Part shown: positions 23,262-34,066 of the stretch, one piece after another
How the letters are laid out: the number at the start of each line of letters is the position of its first letter
Position numbering within the stretch: the stretch's first letter is position 1
Assembly (NCBI GenBank): GCA_006503535.1
Contig: QYRS01000013.1
Coordinates: 1,550,001 to 1,614,000 of the forward strand
Length of the DNA: 64,000 bases
Direction: 5' to 3'
From: Arthrinium phaeospermum
Taxonomy: Eukaryota; Ascomycota; Sordariomycetes; Amphisphaeriales; Apiosporaceae
Notes under the pieces: generated by a model
What the model was told of the DNA's origin: nothing
Databases searched by the model: none
The model's input: the letters and a program-made list of their open reading frames with translations, nothing else
Made by a program: the position numbers and the translations under genes

Positions 23262-24020
23262 TCAATCTGAAAAGGGGTCATATTCCATGATCTCCAAGAC
23301 CCAATTGAGTTGGTCTCTTCCCCTCACCAGCTCTGACACATCAGGCTCTACCAAACCAAGCTCGATTAGGTTTCCAGATAGCGGTATGTCAGTAGGATAG
23401 AACCGAAACGTCATCTGGATGACTACTCTTTCCAGCGAAGAGATATTTGCAAGGTGCGAGTGCAGTTCCCTGAAGGTCCGCTTCCGGTGCTTCCGGTCGG
23501 GTACCGGGCAACAGTGTGACTGGAAGACGAGCTCCTTCAGATTCGGGCAATGCGCAACAATCATAGATATGGGGTGTGTTGGCAAGATTTCGTCCCTCGT
23601 GAGATAGCTTGACACATGAAATCCACTCGTCGCGACACGGGTAAGATGACTTTGATTACTGACGCCGATAGTCTGGAAGAATACCTGCATGGAAGTAGGG
23701 AAGTAGAGAATCGAGACGATGTTGTCTCCGTAAAGGATGCCGATTGCCTCTGCATGGACACGTTTGTTTGTACGAAGCACCGAGACATCAAGGGGCTGCT
23801 CCAAAACGGCCAACGGGGTCCCCTCGGGTCTAGTACTCCAGATCGCAAGTGGTTTCGGACGAGTCAGCAACTGTCGGTACTGTTAGAATGGATGTTGTTA
23901 GTGCTAAGCCTCTGGGTTATGACAGCCGTCAAGTCAGGTCGGGATTTCTTGACATACTATCATATTCCTGATTTCGCCGGGCAGGTCGAACCAGCCCTTG
24001 GGCTTCTGGGTGATGTCCAT
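23262..24020 (-). CDS. 2EXR/F-box-like domain protein, copy B
   Basis: Exons 23958-24020 and 23262-23879 with a 78-bp intron (donor GTATGT, acceptor TAACAG), 226 aa. The start MDITQKPKGWFDLPGEIRNM matches copy A over GWFDLPGEIRN; exon 1 is 63 bp in both genes and the intron is phase 0 in both. Exon 2 opens YRQLLTRPK (compare YLELLST in copy A) and carries VLRTNKRVHAEAIGILYGDN and VAHCPNLKELVFQSHC, aligned with the corresponding motifs of copy A. The C-terminal half has diverged strongly. An alternative acceptor nine bases downstream (CGACAG) would also keep frame but loses the Tyr shared with copy A. Function unknown. Confidence 0.8.
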
Positions 24021-25130
24021 CGTCGGTTTGGGGTGCGAGTGGTTTCTATCAGATGAAGAAGTGCGGTATGAACCGCGTTAAGACTATGTCTGTGGAGGAA
24101 AGATGGAAAAGCAGACGGCTAATCGGTAGTAGTGAGTTATGGTTGGGTCAAACAGGTGAAGGGGTTTGATCATTTGAGTTGGCCAGTAGATTGGTGCCAG
24201 CCAAGGTAAGACTTTACTGGGTTGGGTACAGTGTACCCAGGCGAGGCTATTCCTTAACACGAGTATCGATACCAAAGTTCTGGGTAGGATTTGTACTCTA
24301 GTACTTGAGCACGATTTGGATGCTGGTACTCAAATCTCGACCACAGCCGGAGGGTTGCGCAGTTCGTTCTGCAGACCCGCCACTACGGCGGCATTGACAA
24401 ACGTCGTTATTTTGCCCAAGTAGTAGCTGATTCTGCCCCAAGCCACGGAGATGGCCACCAGCTTCCTTGGTAGAAATATCCAGAGCGACGGTTGTGCCCT
24501 GTAGCTAGATGACGCCTCCCCAGTCCAGATCTGCCTTGGTTGGTGGGCTTTGACTTCTACGGCGAAAGGTCAAAAGTGCCTGTGCGACCTGTCGTTTGCG
24601 GTAGCCCCGAGTTTTTATGTTGGTAAGAGGTGCCGGGGTAGACATGGAAACGGGCTATTGCCGGAGTTGGTGGCCGAGAAACGATAGCGTTATTGATTCA
24701 AATCAAGCCGAATAGCTGGGTTGACGTTGTGTATTAGATGACGATATACTCGAAAGTTTGTAGTTAATGGGTAGGTGCTGGGTGATTGCGTGCCTTCCAA
24801 GAATCATGCCTGTAAAAAACAACGTGACTTAGCTGGCATGCGCCATGATTACTCAACTTGGCAGCGGGCGATGGATGTCAAGTTGGACACTGGATCAAGG
24901 GAGTGAATTCACGTTTCATTGAAGTTATTCCTGCATTCGATGCGGCCGTATTCAATACCATCATCGAGATTCTTGCTGTATTCACCCTCTTCCGAGGCCT
25001 ATAAATGCATCGACCCTGCTAGTCCTTGGTCCCAATCGCTCTTTACCAGCAACGCCTACCTACCTCTTGTTACGACCTCTCCTCTTCACCAAACACCCTC
25101 GACACCCTCAGTACCCTCAACACCGTCAAC
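24021..25130. other. Divergent intergenic region between 2EXR copy B and the small secreted protein
   Basis: About 1.1 kb serving as the shared upstream region of two divergent genes. No gene recognised. A TATA element for the secreted protein lies at 25000-25005, followed by a CT-rich, ACC-repeat leader. Confidence 0.6.
25000..25005 (+). promoter_or_regulatory. TATA box of the small secreted protein gene
   Basis: TATAAA about 126 bp upstream of the ATG at 25131, followed by a pyrimidine-rich stretch. Position and context fit a strongly expressed inducible fungal gene. Confidence 0.55.
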
Positions 25131-25612
25131 ATGAAGGTCGCATTCTTCGGCACCCCCTTTCTCGCGGCTGTCGCCGCCGCCTTGCCCGCGACTGCTGCTT
25201 CTGCTGCTGGCAACCAGATGATCCAGTACTGCGACTCCGACAACCTGCAGGGCTCTTGCACCAGCATCTACGATGGTGACGAGTATAACTGCAGTAAGTA
25301 AACAAATCTTTGCTCTAACAATCACTTTTGCGAGCTGTTTGCTGACCGTGAACCGTCCTCCAGTCAGTGCTCAACACGCCACCAAGTCCATCAAGGTCTC
25401 CCAAGGATTCGGATGCCACATGTTCCTGTGAGTGGCCATTCTCTCAGTACCGAGACATTCCGCCTCTTTATTGCTCGAACAACGTTACTGATCAAACTAT
25501 CTCTATTAGGGGGGGATGCAGCTGGTCCGATATGGAGACCTGGTACGCCGGTGTCTTCAACATCGACACCCTGTGGAATGAGTCCAAGACCATCGAATGC
25601 TATCCGGCTTGA
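25131..25612 (+). CDS. Small secreted cysteine-rich protein
   Basis: Three exons, 25131-25293, 25364-25427, 25510-25612 (introns 70 and 82 bp), give 109 aa. The N-terminus MKVAFFGTPFLAAVAAALPA is a signal peptide with cleavage probably within the following TAASAAG. The mature part of about 82 residues has six Cys at 34, 43, 54, 72, 79 and 106, an even number able to form three disulfides, in a pattern CDSDNLQGSC, YNC, FGC, GGC, EC. Other fungi encode small secreted proteins with a similar C-x8-C opening and a KVxxGFxC core; none has an assigned function I can name. The second acceptor is ambiguous (CAG at 25363 or four bases later); the first keeps the KVSQGFGC core. Size, Cys content and secretion make it an effector-like candidate, but that is inference only. 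Confidence 0.75.
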
Positions 25613-27545
25613 AGGGAGAAAGCGCAGCGATACCCAGTTGAGGTGCACCTCGATAGGAGCACCAGCAAGACAGACATCGATCCATCATGCGGCAGTCCTC
25701 AACCTCAGATCTGATAAACGTGGGAGGTTCTGGTCCCAACAGTCCTGGCTCTGGGTGAAAAATTGATAGCCTTGATACCCTAGAATCAATACTGTGTGGC
25801 CTGATAAGGTGTACTTCTCGTGCCGTCTTTCATGTTATATGGATTTATGATGGCAGGTTATGGCCTTTGAAGCCTATCCGTCCAGAAACGAAGTGCGCGC
25901 AGGTATCACATGCATTGGGTGTTGTTCTCTCCTCCAGTGAACATACATTGATCGGTGCGCCAATGGAGTATGAAGACGACAGGAATTCCACTACGCGCCG
26001 TGGTGGGTACCCCCTTCAGCGGCTGTAGTTCCGCTTAAACGCATCCCCGCGGGGCCGGACGACTGCTAAGAACGAGAAGTAAGCTGACCCATACGGCGGT
26101 TCTCGCCTCGGTCTGGTTCTGTTAGAGCGCCCCGGCTTCCCCTGTAGCGCCCACCGAGCGCGCGTATTTCGATGAATACGAATAGGTACTGAAGTAGATT
26201 TTGGGGCGGCTGCGACCTAATCCAGTACATAACATACATATTCTCATTGGGAAGCAATTCCGTCGCCTCGGGGCTTACAGCAAGCTGTTGGATGCCGCCA
26301 CCAATGACACCTGCCCTTTGTGTCGCTTGGCAGGAACAAAGACAATAATACTGCGCCGCGGCTGATTGGGCAACCTGAAGTGTGTGTTGTTGAGATATTT
26401 TACTTTCCTCATCCAATCGAGGTAACCACTGTCTTTTGGCTGACAGGGCTTTTCAGGAACAGTAACGCAGGAGGAGAAATCAAATCAAAATAAGATGTGG
26501 TTGGCGTACCAGTAAGCCCGATGAACTCCGAGTCGCTTCGTCCTTCTAAATTTAGGCCCTGGATGCTGGGCGACAGGGATGGGGGATCCTTACCCGCCGT
26601 GTACCTGGCTAGTCCAAATCGCTGATCCCCCCTTTTTTTGTTGCCGCCAACCGATCGTAGGTAATCGCCAACAAAGGCCACCAATGGGAAACCACAACGC
26701 TTTTGTTGACCCTGAAGGATCGCGTGGCCCCCCGAACCTGCCCCCTATCGGTGCAGATTGACCTAATTCATTACTTGAAACAAACCCCCTGTCAGCTGAC
26801 CAGCGTTTGCTCTTCCCGCTCTTCGTCCATCCCCTACAGATTTCGCGCATTGCTGATCAATTACAGGGACGGCAGGTCGGGGATTGTCTTTGTTCATCCG
26901 TAAGCCATGTGCGCCTGAGGCCAGGGTACTCGTCTTCCTGCCCTATTAGGACAATAGTCTGGGTCTATAATTGGATCCAGATCCCAAAGAAGGGGCTCTA
27001 GACTTGGGATGTACAACCCTCCTTTGTGGGGGCATGTTGTTCCTGCATCCTTCTCATTGACCATGGTTCAAGACTTGGGCATACAGGGACGCCTGGGATT
27101 GGCCCCCATGTTAGACAACCAGTGCCTCCGAGGCTGCTTGGTGAAGGTCCGACACATCACAGCTGACGTAGTGGTCCTCTTTATCGTCCAGGGTAAAGAT
27201 GCCCAGGCTGACCCTAGGTATGTGTGCTGCTGCATTTAGCGGTGCTCATGAAAGGAGAGATGGACAGGCAGTAAGCAAGTGAGTATATGGCAAATCAGCC
27301 TAGGCGCTTTCCTGATACGGAAACAGATCCATCTATATAATCTCCATCCCCAGGTCCGATCTACGGTCTCCATTCTCCTTTGACAATCCATCATCCTTCT
27401 TCACACTCAGCGCCGCAAAGCCAATCACACTCCTTTCTAGAACATACAATAGCTGGCTGGCCAGTCACAGTCGCATCATACCACCCTCGCCCCTCAACAC
27501 ATACCCCAACATCACCATCCTCTCATAGACACACCTCTCTCCACC
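25613..27545. other. Intergenic, about 1.9 kb, nothing recognised except a TATA element
   Basis: No supported gene between the secreted protein and the GH128 gene. The 116-codon minus-strand frame at 26066-26416 has no family resemblance. A TATATAA element at 27334-27340 and a long C/A-rich leader precede the GH128 start. Confidence 0.55.
27334..27340 (+). promoter_or_regulatory. TATA box of the GH128 gene
   Basis: TATATAA about 206 bp upstream of the ATG at 27546, with a CT-rich stretch following (CCATCCCC, CTCCATTCTCCTTT). Confidence 0.45.
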
Positions 27546-28542
27546 ATGCACGCCCTGCTAAGCATCGTAGGCCTCGCCCTTCTCAGCGGCCTGGCCCAAG
27601 CCGCCCCGGCCAGCCAGGCGCGAGGGAACAGCAACGGCGGCGCCGGCCAGAGAGTCGGCATCGCCGTGCCCGACAAGAATTCCAACGACCTCAATGCCTT
27701 GGTGGGAGGCGAGAGCAAGGTAGACTGGTACTACACGTGGGAGCTCAACGACAGCCCCGTGATCCGGAAAGCGAACCCCAAGGCCGAATTCCTGCCCCAG
27801 GTGGGCCCGCGGGATGTAGACGCTCGCGACCCCGCCAACCCGACCCTGAATGAGGACTCGGCCAAGAAGCTAAGCGCCCTGCGCAAAAGCGGTTCGAAGC
27901 GGCTGCTCTGCTTCAACGAGCCCGACGAGGAGGTCAAGAACGGCGGCACCGGCCTGGACCCGGTCCTCGTCGCCAAGTACTACAAGCACGTCATCATGCC
28001 CCTGAAAGAGCAAGGGTGGCAGATCAGCCACCCCGTCGTGACGGGCAGCCCGCGCGGGCTCGGCTGGCTCCAGAAGTTCGCGACGGAGTGCCGCAAGCTG
28101 AACGGCAACGTCGACTGCCCGACCGACTTCGTCTCGGTCCACTGGTACGGCGCCGCCAGCGGCCTTGAGAACTGGGTCGGCGAGCTCTACGGCTTTTACA
28201 AAAGCTACAGCAACAACCCCAAGTTCTGGTTCACCGAGCTCGGCGTCCCAAAGGCCGGCGTCGAGGGCCAGGGCACCCGCGACCAGAACATGGAATTCCT
28301 GACCCAGGCCCGCCGGTTGTTCCAGGATAACAATTTTGTGGAGGCATACGCTTGGTGAGTAGGCCCCCTTTTTTAGCATTTACTGTTGTGGAAAGATTAT
28401 ACTGACGCTAAGTTGGAAAAGGTTTGGTGTCAACCGAGACACTCACTATAACGCATGGACGGGTTCCGGTGTTTCTCTGTTTGACGGCAGCGGCGAACTG
28501 AACAATCTCGGTAAGATGTTGAAGTTGGGGACGTCGAATTAA
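27546..28542 (+). CDS. Secreted GH128 family glycoside hydrolase (Asl1-like beta-1,3-glucanase)
   Basis: Exons 27546-28354 and 28422-28542 (67-bp intron, GTGAGT donor, AAAAG acceptor) give 309 aa. A signal peptide MHALLSIVGLALLSGLAQAA is followed by a single TIM-barrel-type domain: VGIAVPDKNSNDLNAL, VDWYYTWELN, CFNEPDEE, VTGSPRGLGWLQKF, DFVSVHWYGA, FWFTELGVP and, in exon 2, YNAWTGSGVSLFDGSGELN. Glu125 in CFNEPDE and Glu231 in FTELGVP fit the acid/base and nucleophile of GH128 retaining endo-beta-1,3-glucanases. No wall-anchor, GPI or Ser/Thr linker is present, so it is probably freely secreted and acts on beta-1,3-glucan of its own wall or of other fungi. The intron splits a Trp codon near the end of the domain. 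Confidence 0.88.
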
Positions 28543-28725
28543 AATGTGCTTTCTTTTCTTTTCTTGGATTACTAGCGACGGCGTTTCGCCCCCCTTTCTT
28601 GGAAAACTTTGGGATAGAAGAACAGGACAAGCGTTGGCCATTTTCATTCATGCCTTATTTATACATATTTCAACCATCAAAACAGCTCTTCTTCTTGGCT
28701 TGCCTGACTCCTTGGATACTTCATC

Positions 28726-31700
28726 TTAAGCCACCACCCGCTCCGTTAGACCTCTTCTGACCGTTTCGAGCACCAATGGGCCACCGCCGGGGCCACTGGC
28801 ATCGAGACTCAATGTAACCCTTTCTCGGTCGGCAATGACCCTGACCGTCTCGCCAAGGTTCCTGAGGTCAATCTCGCAGGGCTCTCCGCCGGGCCCGTCC
28901 ACCGGTGTCAGAGCACCGCTGCCACCCGCTTCGCCTGGCACGGACCGGACCTCCCTGATGTCAATGCTCGGGTATGGCAGCCATCCTTCACGCTGCGGGA
29001 TCAGGAGCAAGGGGATTTCTGCTTCGGTCGCATCCGTACTGCTGAGCTCGTCGTCGTTGGTGGGCGCTGGAATGACGAAGTGTCCCTTCCGACGGCCGCC
29101 AACGAGCCATGCATCGCCTGGTGCCAAGACCTCGTAACTGAATTCCATATCCGACATGTTCGTTATGGGGGTAGCAATGTCCCAGATGCGTGTCCATTTC
29201 AAATTCAGTGTAGCCGGGATCAGCTGATTGGTCACTACAGCAGCAACGTCCGACCCCGGTCCTTGCTGGAGCTCTGGTGCGGTGCCATTCGGTTGCAGGC
29301 TGATGTCTGCAGTATGCACAATCGTGACCGGCGGAATATCCACCGGGATCAGAATCGACCGAGGTTCTACTGGGGTGTCTTGGGGCAGAGCCAGTGTAGG
29401 ATTCTCTGACTGCCACTTCTGGATGCACGAAGCCAGCGTATCGGAGAGGTTCTTACCCTCGGAGTCTTTGCCCAGGCCCGCGAATGATCTTGCCCAACTG
29501 ACGCCCCTCAGGAAGTCCGTATGGAAATCCCCAGTGAGGGTAGCCCGCTCCAAGGTGTGAGCATTCAGTTCATCCCGCACACGCGGCATGACCGTGCTAC
29601 AAAGCAGACGGCTATAAGGCTCCAAGGGGGTACCAGCCAGCGATTGGGTGATGGACTCCGCTACCAGATCGACGATCTCGTCCTGGACCACGCTGTACTG
29701 GAGCTTCAGGTAAAGCGTCTTCTCCGTCTTTTTCGTTATCTTGACGCCCGCCTTCCGGGTGATTTTGTAGAGATAACTGGCTGGCTGCTTAGGGAAGACA
29801 GTTACTGCCTGGCCCATCGGCATCCCGAAGTGGGCCTCGAAGAGCTCCGAGTTGACGAGTTCGCTCTTGAACAACCTCAGAGGGCTGTTGCTGGCGGTCG
29901 ACACCGTGAAGCGAGAGAATAGGGCTTTGTGCTTGAACACGTCTTGGACGTTTACACCCAAAGCCAGGGAGATCGGAACACTGGGCGTTGTTGAGAATAG
30001 GTAAGTCCCATGCTCAGTTGTGTAAGTAACCTCGATCCTGACGGACACATTCAGAACCTCTTGTTCCACAGTAAACGGGAACCGAATCTTGAATGCAGCA
30101 TGCTTGGGTAGACCCTCAAATTTGAATAAGCCAGCCTCGGGTTTCTGAGCAAACTTGTAGTCTGTGTCCTCGCCTTGTATGCATTGCCCTTCGGCAGTCA
30201 GAAGACGCAGACCGCTCGTTGCAGCTTTGACACGAACTTCAGCTTTGATGAGTTCGTTCCAACCCGAATCGAACTCGACGTCGACTTTATTATTGTGGTC
30301 GAGTTGCACGGTGTTGGATGCAGCAAGGCGTGCGTCGAGCGTGTTGGCGCGATGGTAGACGGTGATTCTGGGTGACCTCAAGAACCCCCGCTTGCTAGGG
30401 GCTGGCTGACATCTCGTTCATAGTGTAGGCATAAATTGCTGGCAATGAAGTCAATCTTATCAACGTCGTATGTACCGGGAATGACAACCTAGTATACAAT
30501 TAGCAATTATGTCTTTTTCCAAACCGAGTATGCAAACTTACCTTGCTATCGAGCTTGAGCCTGTTCCGCCCTGGCTTGATGACAACAGGGTCGGCCAGCT
30601 CGAGCCAAATCTCCCTCTGTGCACCGCCAACGTGGCCAATCATCCGCATCTTGGCCTTCTCAATCGGCAGGTCGTCGACCAGCAGACTAGTGGCTTTGAG
30701 CAGGATAGAGAAGCTATCCCGGCCGTCGTGGTATTCAGGCGTCGCTTCAACCTCGATGCCAGAGAAGAAGTTCGCAAGCGGCACACGGGCTTCATTGGAG
30801 ATGGTTTTCGTCTCAGATAGGAGGTGAGCAAGATTGCCCTTGATTGCATCATTGTCGGGGTACTCTGTTTCATCCTTCTGTCCGATCCGAAACGAGGTCC
30901 GGTAGCGCTGCCTCTCTTTCTCAGCTGAAGCTGCTTTGGACAGTAGCTTCAGAACAACTTTGATATACTCGTCTTTCCTCTGTAATTGCTTGAGGCAATC
31001 CGAGTACATGACAAGCATTGACAGTTCGAGCAGACTCCAGCCACTCTCCCCGAAAAAGGGGGTGGTTCTGTAAAAGAACGCCGCTGCTGCTGCGTAATCG
31101 CCCATATGATACTTCAGCACAGCCAAGTCGGCCATACTGGTCTGGACAGAGTGTGTGTGTTGGACACCGTGTAGTGCCTCAATGCCTTGTCCGTTAAAGA
31201 CTCATAAAGCCGGTAGAAGTCCTCACTGTTGTCTAGGGCCGCCCGCAGAAGCCTGCTCTCGATACCAGCAAGAGACACCACTGCTTCCGTCGATGGCTGC
31301 TGGTCTTCCGGCACCGAAGGCGAATCATCATTGAGATCGATCTCAACCATGTCTACGAGTGAAGACTGTCCGACCACAGGGACAGACGCCCAGCCATCAC
31401 TCCAAGCTCTCTTTTTCCCGCACTCCTCCAAGATGTTTCGAGCTAGGATATGAAGCTCGGCTCTTCTAGCAGCCAGCTCTTCCAGTCCTAACTTCAAGAA
31501 GGCGCTGTGCTTCGCTGCTTCGTGATCCGTTTGAACCTTCCCTGCCCCCGGCCCAGGGAAGAAGCTCGGACTCGGCTGAGGACGCCCTGCGCTTGCACCA
31601 CTGGTGCTAACCCTCAAAGACGATTCCCGCGCCGGGTGCATCATGGTCTTCGGCTCTGGTATGCTTGCTTTTTGTTCATGGCCGTCAGGGGTAGCCAAGG

Positions 31701-33515
31701 TCGAGGGAGGGATGGGGAGAGCCTTGGTGGATGTCTGCGCAAGAACCTGCTGTGCAATAGAGAAGGCATATGAGGCGACCAGGTTATCCATGACTTCCGT
31801 CGTTGCAGCATCTGTGGAAGGCGTTTCCTGGGAGTCATTCTCAGTCTTGGCTTCTTTAGCCAAAGCCGCTTGCACGTCGCTCCGCATGACCTGCGAGACG
31901 GAAGGGATGAACTCCAGCGTCCGCCTGCAGATTTCTGCCAGCATGGACAGGTTTTCGCTTTCGTTGTCGGTGTGTTTTGGCGGCAGCGCTCGGGGCGCCA
32001 CGCCTTGGATTACTGACTCCTGCTGCTCCTTGAGCTTTGCGAGCAGCTCCTCTCTCGTAGACCAAGCATTGCCGAGGCGCAGCAGAAGCGCGATTTGTCG
32101 GGCGAAAATGTAGCATCTAAAGTCAAACACCGAGACGTTGTTCTCAAGAATGAGGTCGCGATAAGGCTTTTTGGACGAATTGATCGGGATCTCATCGAAA
32201 GTGTCATCGCCCCCTGAGGTGGTTCTGGCCCCTGTGGCCTGCATGTCCACAACCTCATCGTCATCTTCTTGGGATTCAGAGATGGCTTTTTGGGCTCTGA
32301 GTGCGCTTTGTTTGAGCTCGTCGGTGAAGCTCAGTAATGCGCTAGCTGTCGTACCGGTGTCCCCCGTTCTCTGCTCTTTGATAATCATATCAAGCCCGAC
32401 ACTCAACTCGTCGTATCCAACCAAAGCATCTTCGACCAAGCCTACACTCTCGAATCCCCGAGCCAGCCCTTCTTTGAGGATGAAAAAGGTGCAAAAGTTC
32501 CAGCCTGGCAAGCTCCGCTGATTATCCTTCTCTTTGATATCATCTTCATATTGAGTAACACGCATATCAAAGCTTGACAAGATCAGGCTTCGCATCTTGA
32601 CTATCAGATCCTCCCACGCAGCTTCGTTGTCTTCGGCGCTCTCCTTGTATCCGCTCGGCACGGCAGGCACGACGCGCGGCAAGCTGTCATAGGGAACATC
32701 GTTGATGCCAATGCGAATCTGGCCAATGTGCTCGACACCGCCTTTACTGGTCGACCCGAAGTCACTTCGTAGCTTTTCCAAGAGGGTGCTAGATCCCGGT
32801 CTCCATTTCGAAACCGCCGATGGCTTCTCGATAGCTCCCGCATCGCCCTTTCCGGTCACGGGTGGTTGAGTTGCAGCCACTGTGTTCGGTATCACGACAT
32901 GGAGAACGAGCCACTCGAAGGCGTCATGGTTCTCGGCCGTGTTTGCCTTCTTGGCGCTGGTTCCAGGCGTCTGGTTCTTGATCCAATCGCGAACTTCCGA
33001 GCGCACTTTATTCTTGTAGGCATCGTTGTCGTCGCAGCGTACGAATAGGATCTTGAGATAAGGGGTTTGCCGTAGGCCAGGGATCTGATGCCGGCGAGCA
33101 GGTTTATTGGACAGGTGGCCAGCTGTCTTTTCTAGAGAGGCGTCTATGGACAGAGGAGCCCCTCCGTTGCCTATCTGTGTTTGGAAGCCATCGTCGCGAG
33201 CTACGGCGCTCTCGGACCGCTGGCGCACCGGGAAAAAGGGGTCGGGCGAGAAGATGGGGCGCGGGTCGACGGTGCCTTCGGGCGCAAGTTCGATGTGCAA
33301 GGTATCGATGGAGCGAAGGGGGCCAGCGTGAGACTGCCAGTGTAGGTTGCGCAGTGGAAGTCGGGGGATCAAGCCGGGTGCCAGCAGCTTGTAGACGCCA
33401 TGGGGGTCAAAGTACTCGACTGTCGCGTGCTTTAGTATAGATGCGCCAGGTCGTTCACGAGCTTGTTTGCAGAGGGCATACCGGTTACTTTGGATGTAGA
33501 ATAGGGCTGTTCCAT
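28726..33515 (-). CDS. TRS130: TRAPP II complex subunit Trs130/TRAPPC10, interrupted by two apparent frameshifts
   Basis: Exons 33482-33515, 30542-33419 and 28726-30488 (introns 62 and 53 bp). The product, about 1,558 aa if both frameshifts are read through, starts MEQPYSTSKVT then VEYFDPHGVYKLLAPGLIPR and carries LPLRNLHWQSHAGPLRSIDT; the C-terminal half is the beta-sandwich-rich TRAPPC10 tail. TRAPP II activates Ypt31/32 (Rab11) at the late Golgi. Two frame breaks interrupt it: one inside a CA/GT dinucleotide run (GT run at 31151-31160, between HYTVSN and SVQTSMADLAVLK), the other at a C5 run at 30385-30389 (between SQPLASGG and LRSPRITVYH). Each is repaired by one added base; no GT-AG intron fits either place. 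Everything else is intact, so sequencing or assembly error is favoured over a real pseudogene. Confidence 0.85.
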
Positions 33516-34066
33516 GGTGAACAGCGTTAGGTATGGATCATGACTTCATTATTAGACTGGGATGGTATGCAATGGTCTACGGCGTGTAGATAGCTTCGTA
33601 GCGTCGATTGGGAGGTCGGTGTTGCTACGTTGCTGGCTGAATTGGTGGTCGGGCCTTTGGGTCCAGTCTCAGTCTGGGTCCCGTCAATCAATTGATTGAT
33701 CCCTGTGCTGGGTGCTAGTCTGCTAGACCGGTACCTCCTTTCAGGTACCAAGCCTTAGTTGGGCCCGATTCACGTCCAAGTGGCAGGCGGTGAAGCGCCA
33801 CGCCCATAATCGATTGGCTTCGGCGCCAAAGCGAGTCATCTTAAAGGGCATGTCGCCATGGCGTTTTGATGGCGGGGTCCGGCAAAATCAGAAGGAGCTC
33901 TCCCCTGCCAAAGGTGGGATGCCATATCGGCTAACGGGTAGGAGGTATTATTTTAGAGGGAAAAAAGTACATAATCTAGGCATTCAAGAAAAAAACAGTC
34001 ATTATTTGTGTCTGTGTTCCTGCTCTTTGATTCTTATTCACTGTGTAAGTCAAAAAGTGAGAAGAA
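33516..34066. other. Divergent promoter region TRS130/MRI1
   Basis: About 550 bp between the divergent starts of TRS130 (-) and MRI1 (+). No gene seen; it should contain both promoters. Confidence 0.6.

Noticed and set aside
26066..26416. 116-codon minus-strand frame in the 25.6-27.5 kb gap
   Set aside because: No recognisable motif, no signal peptide, and no splice support.
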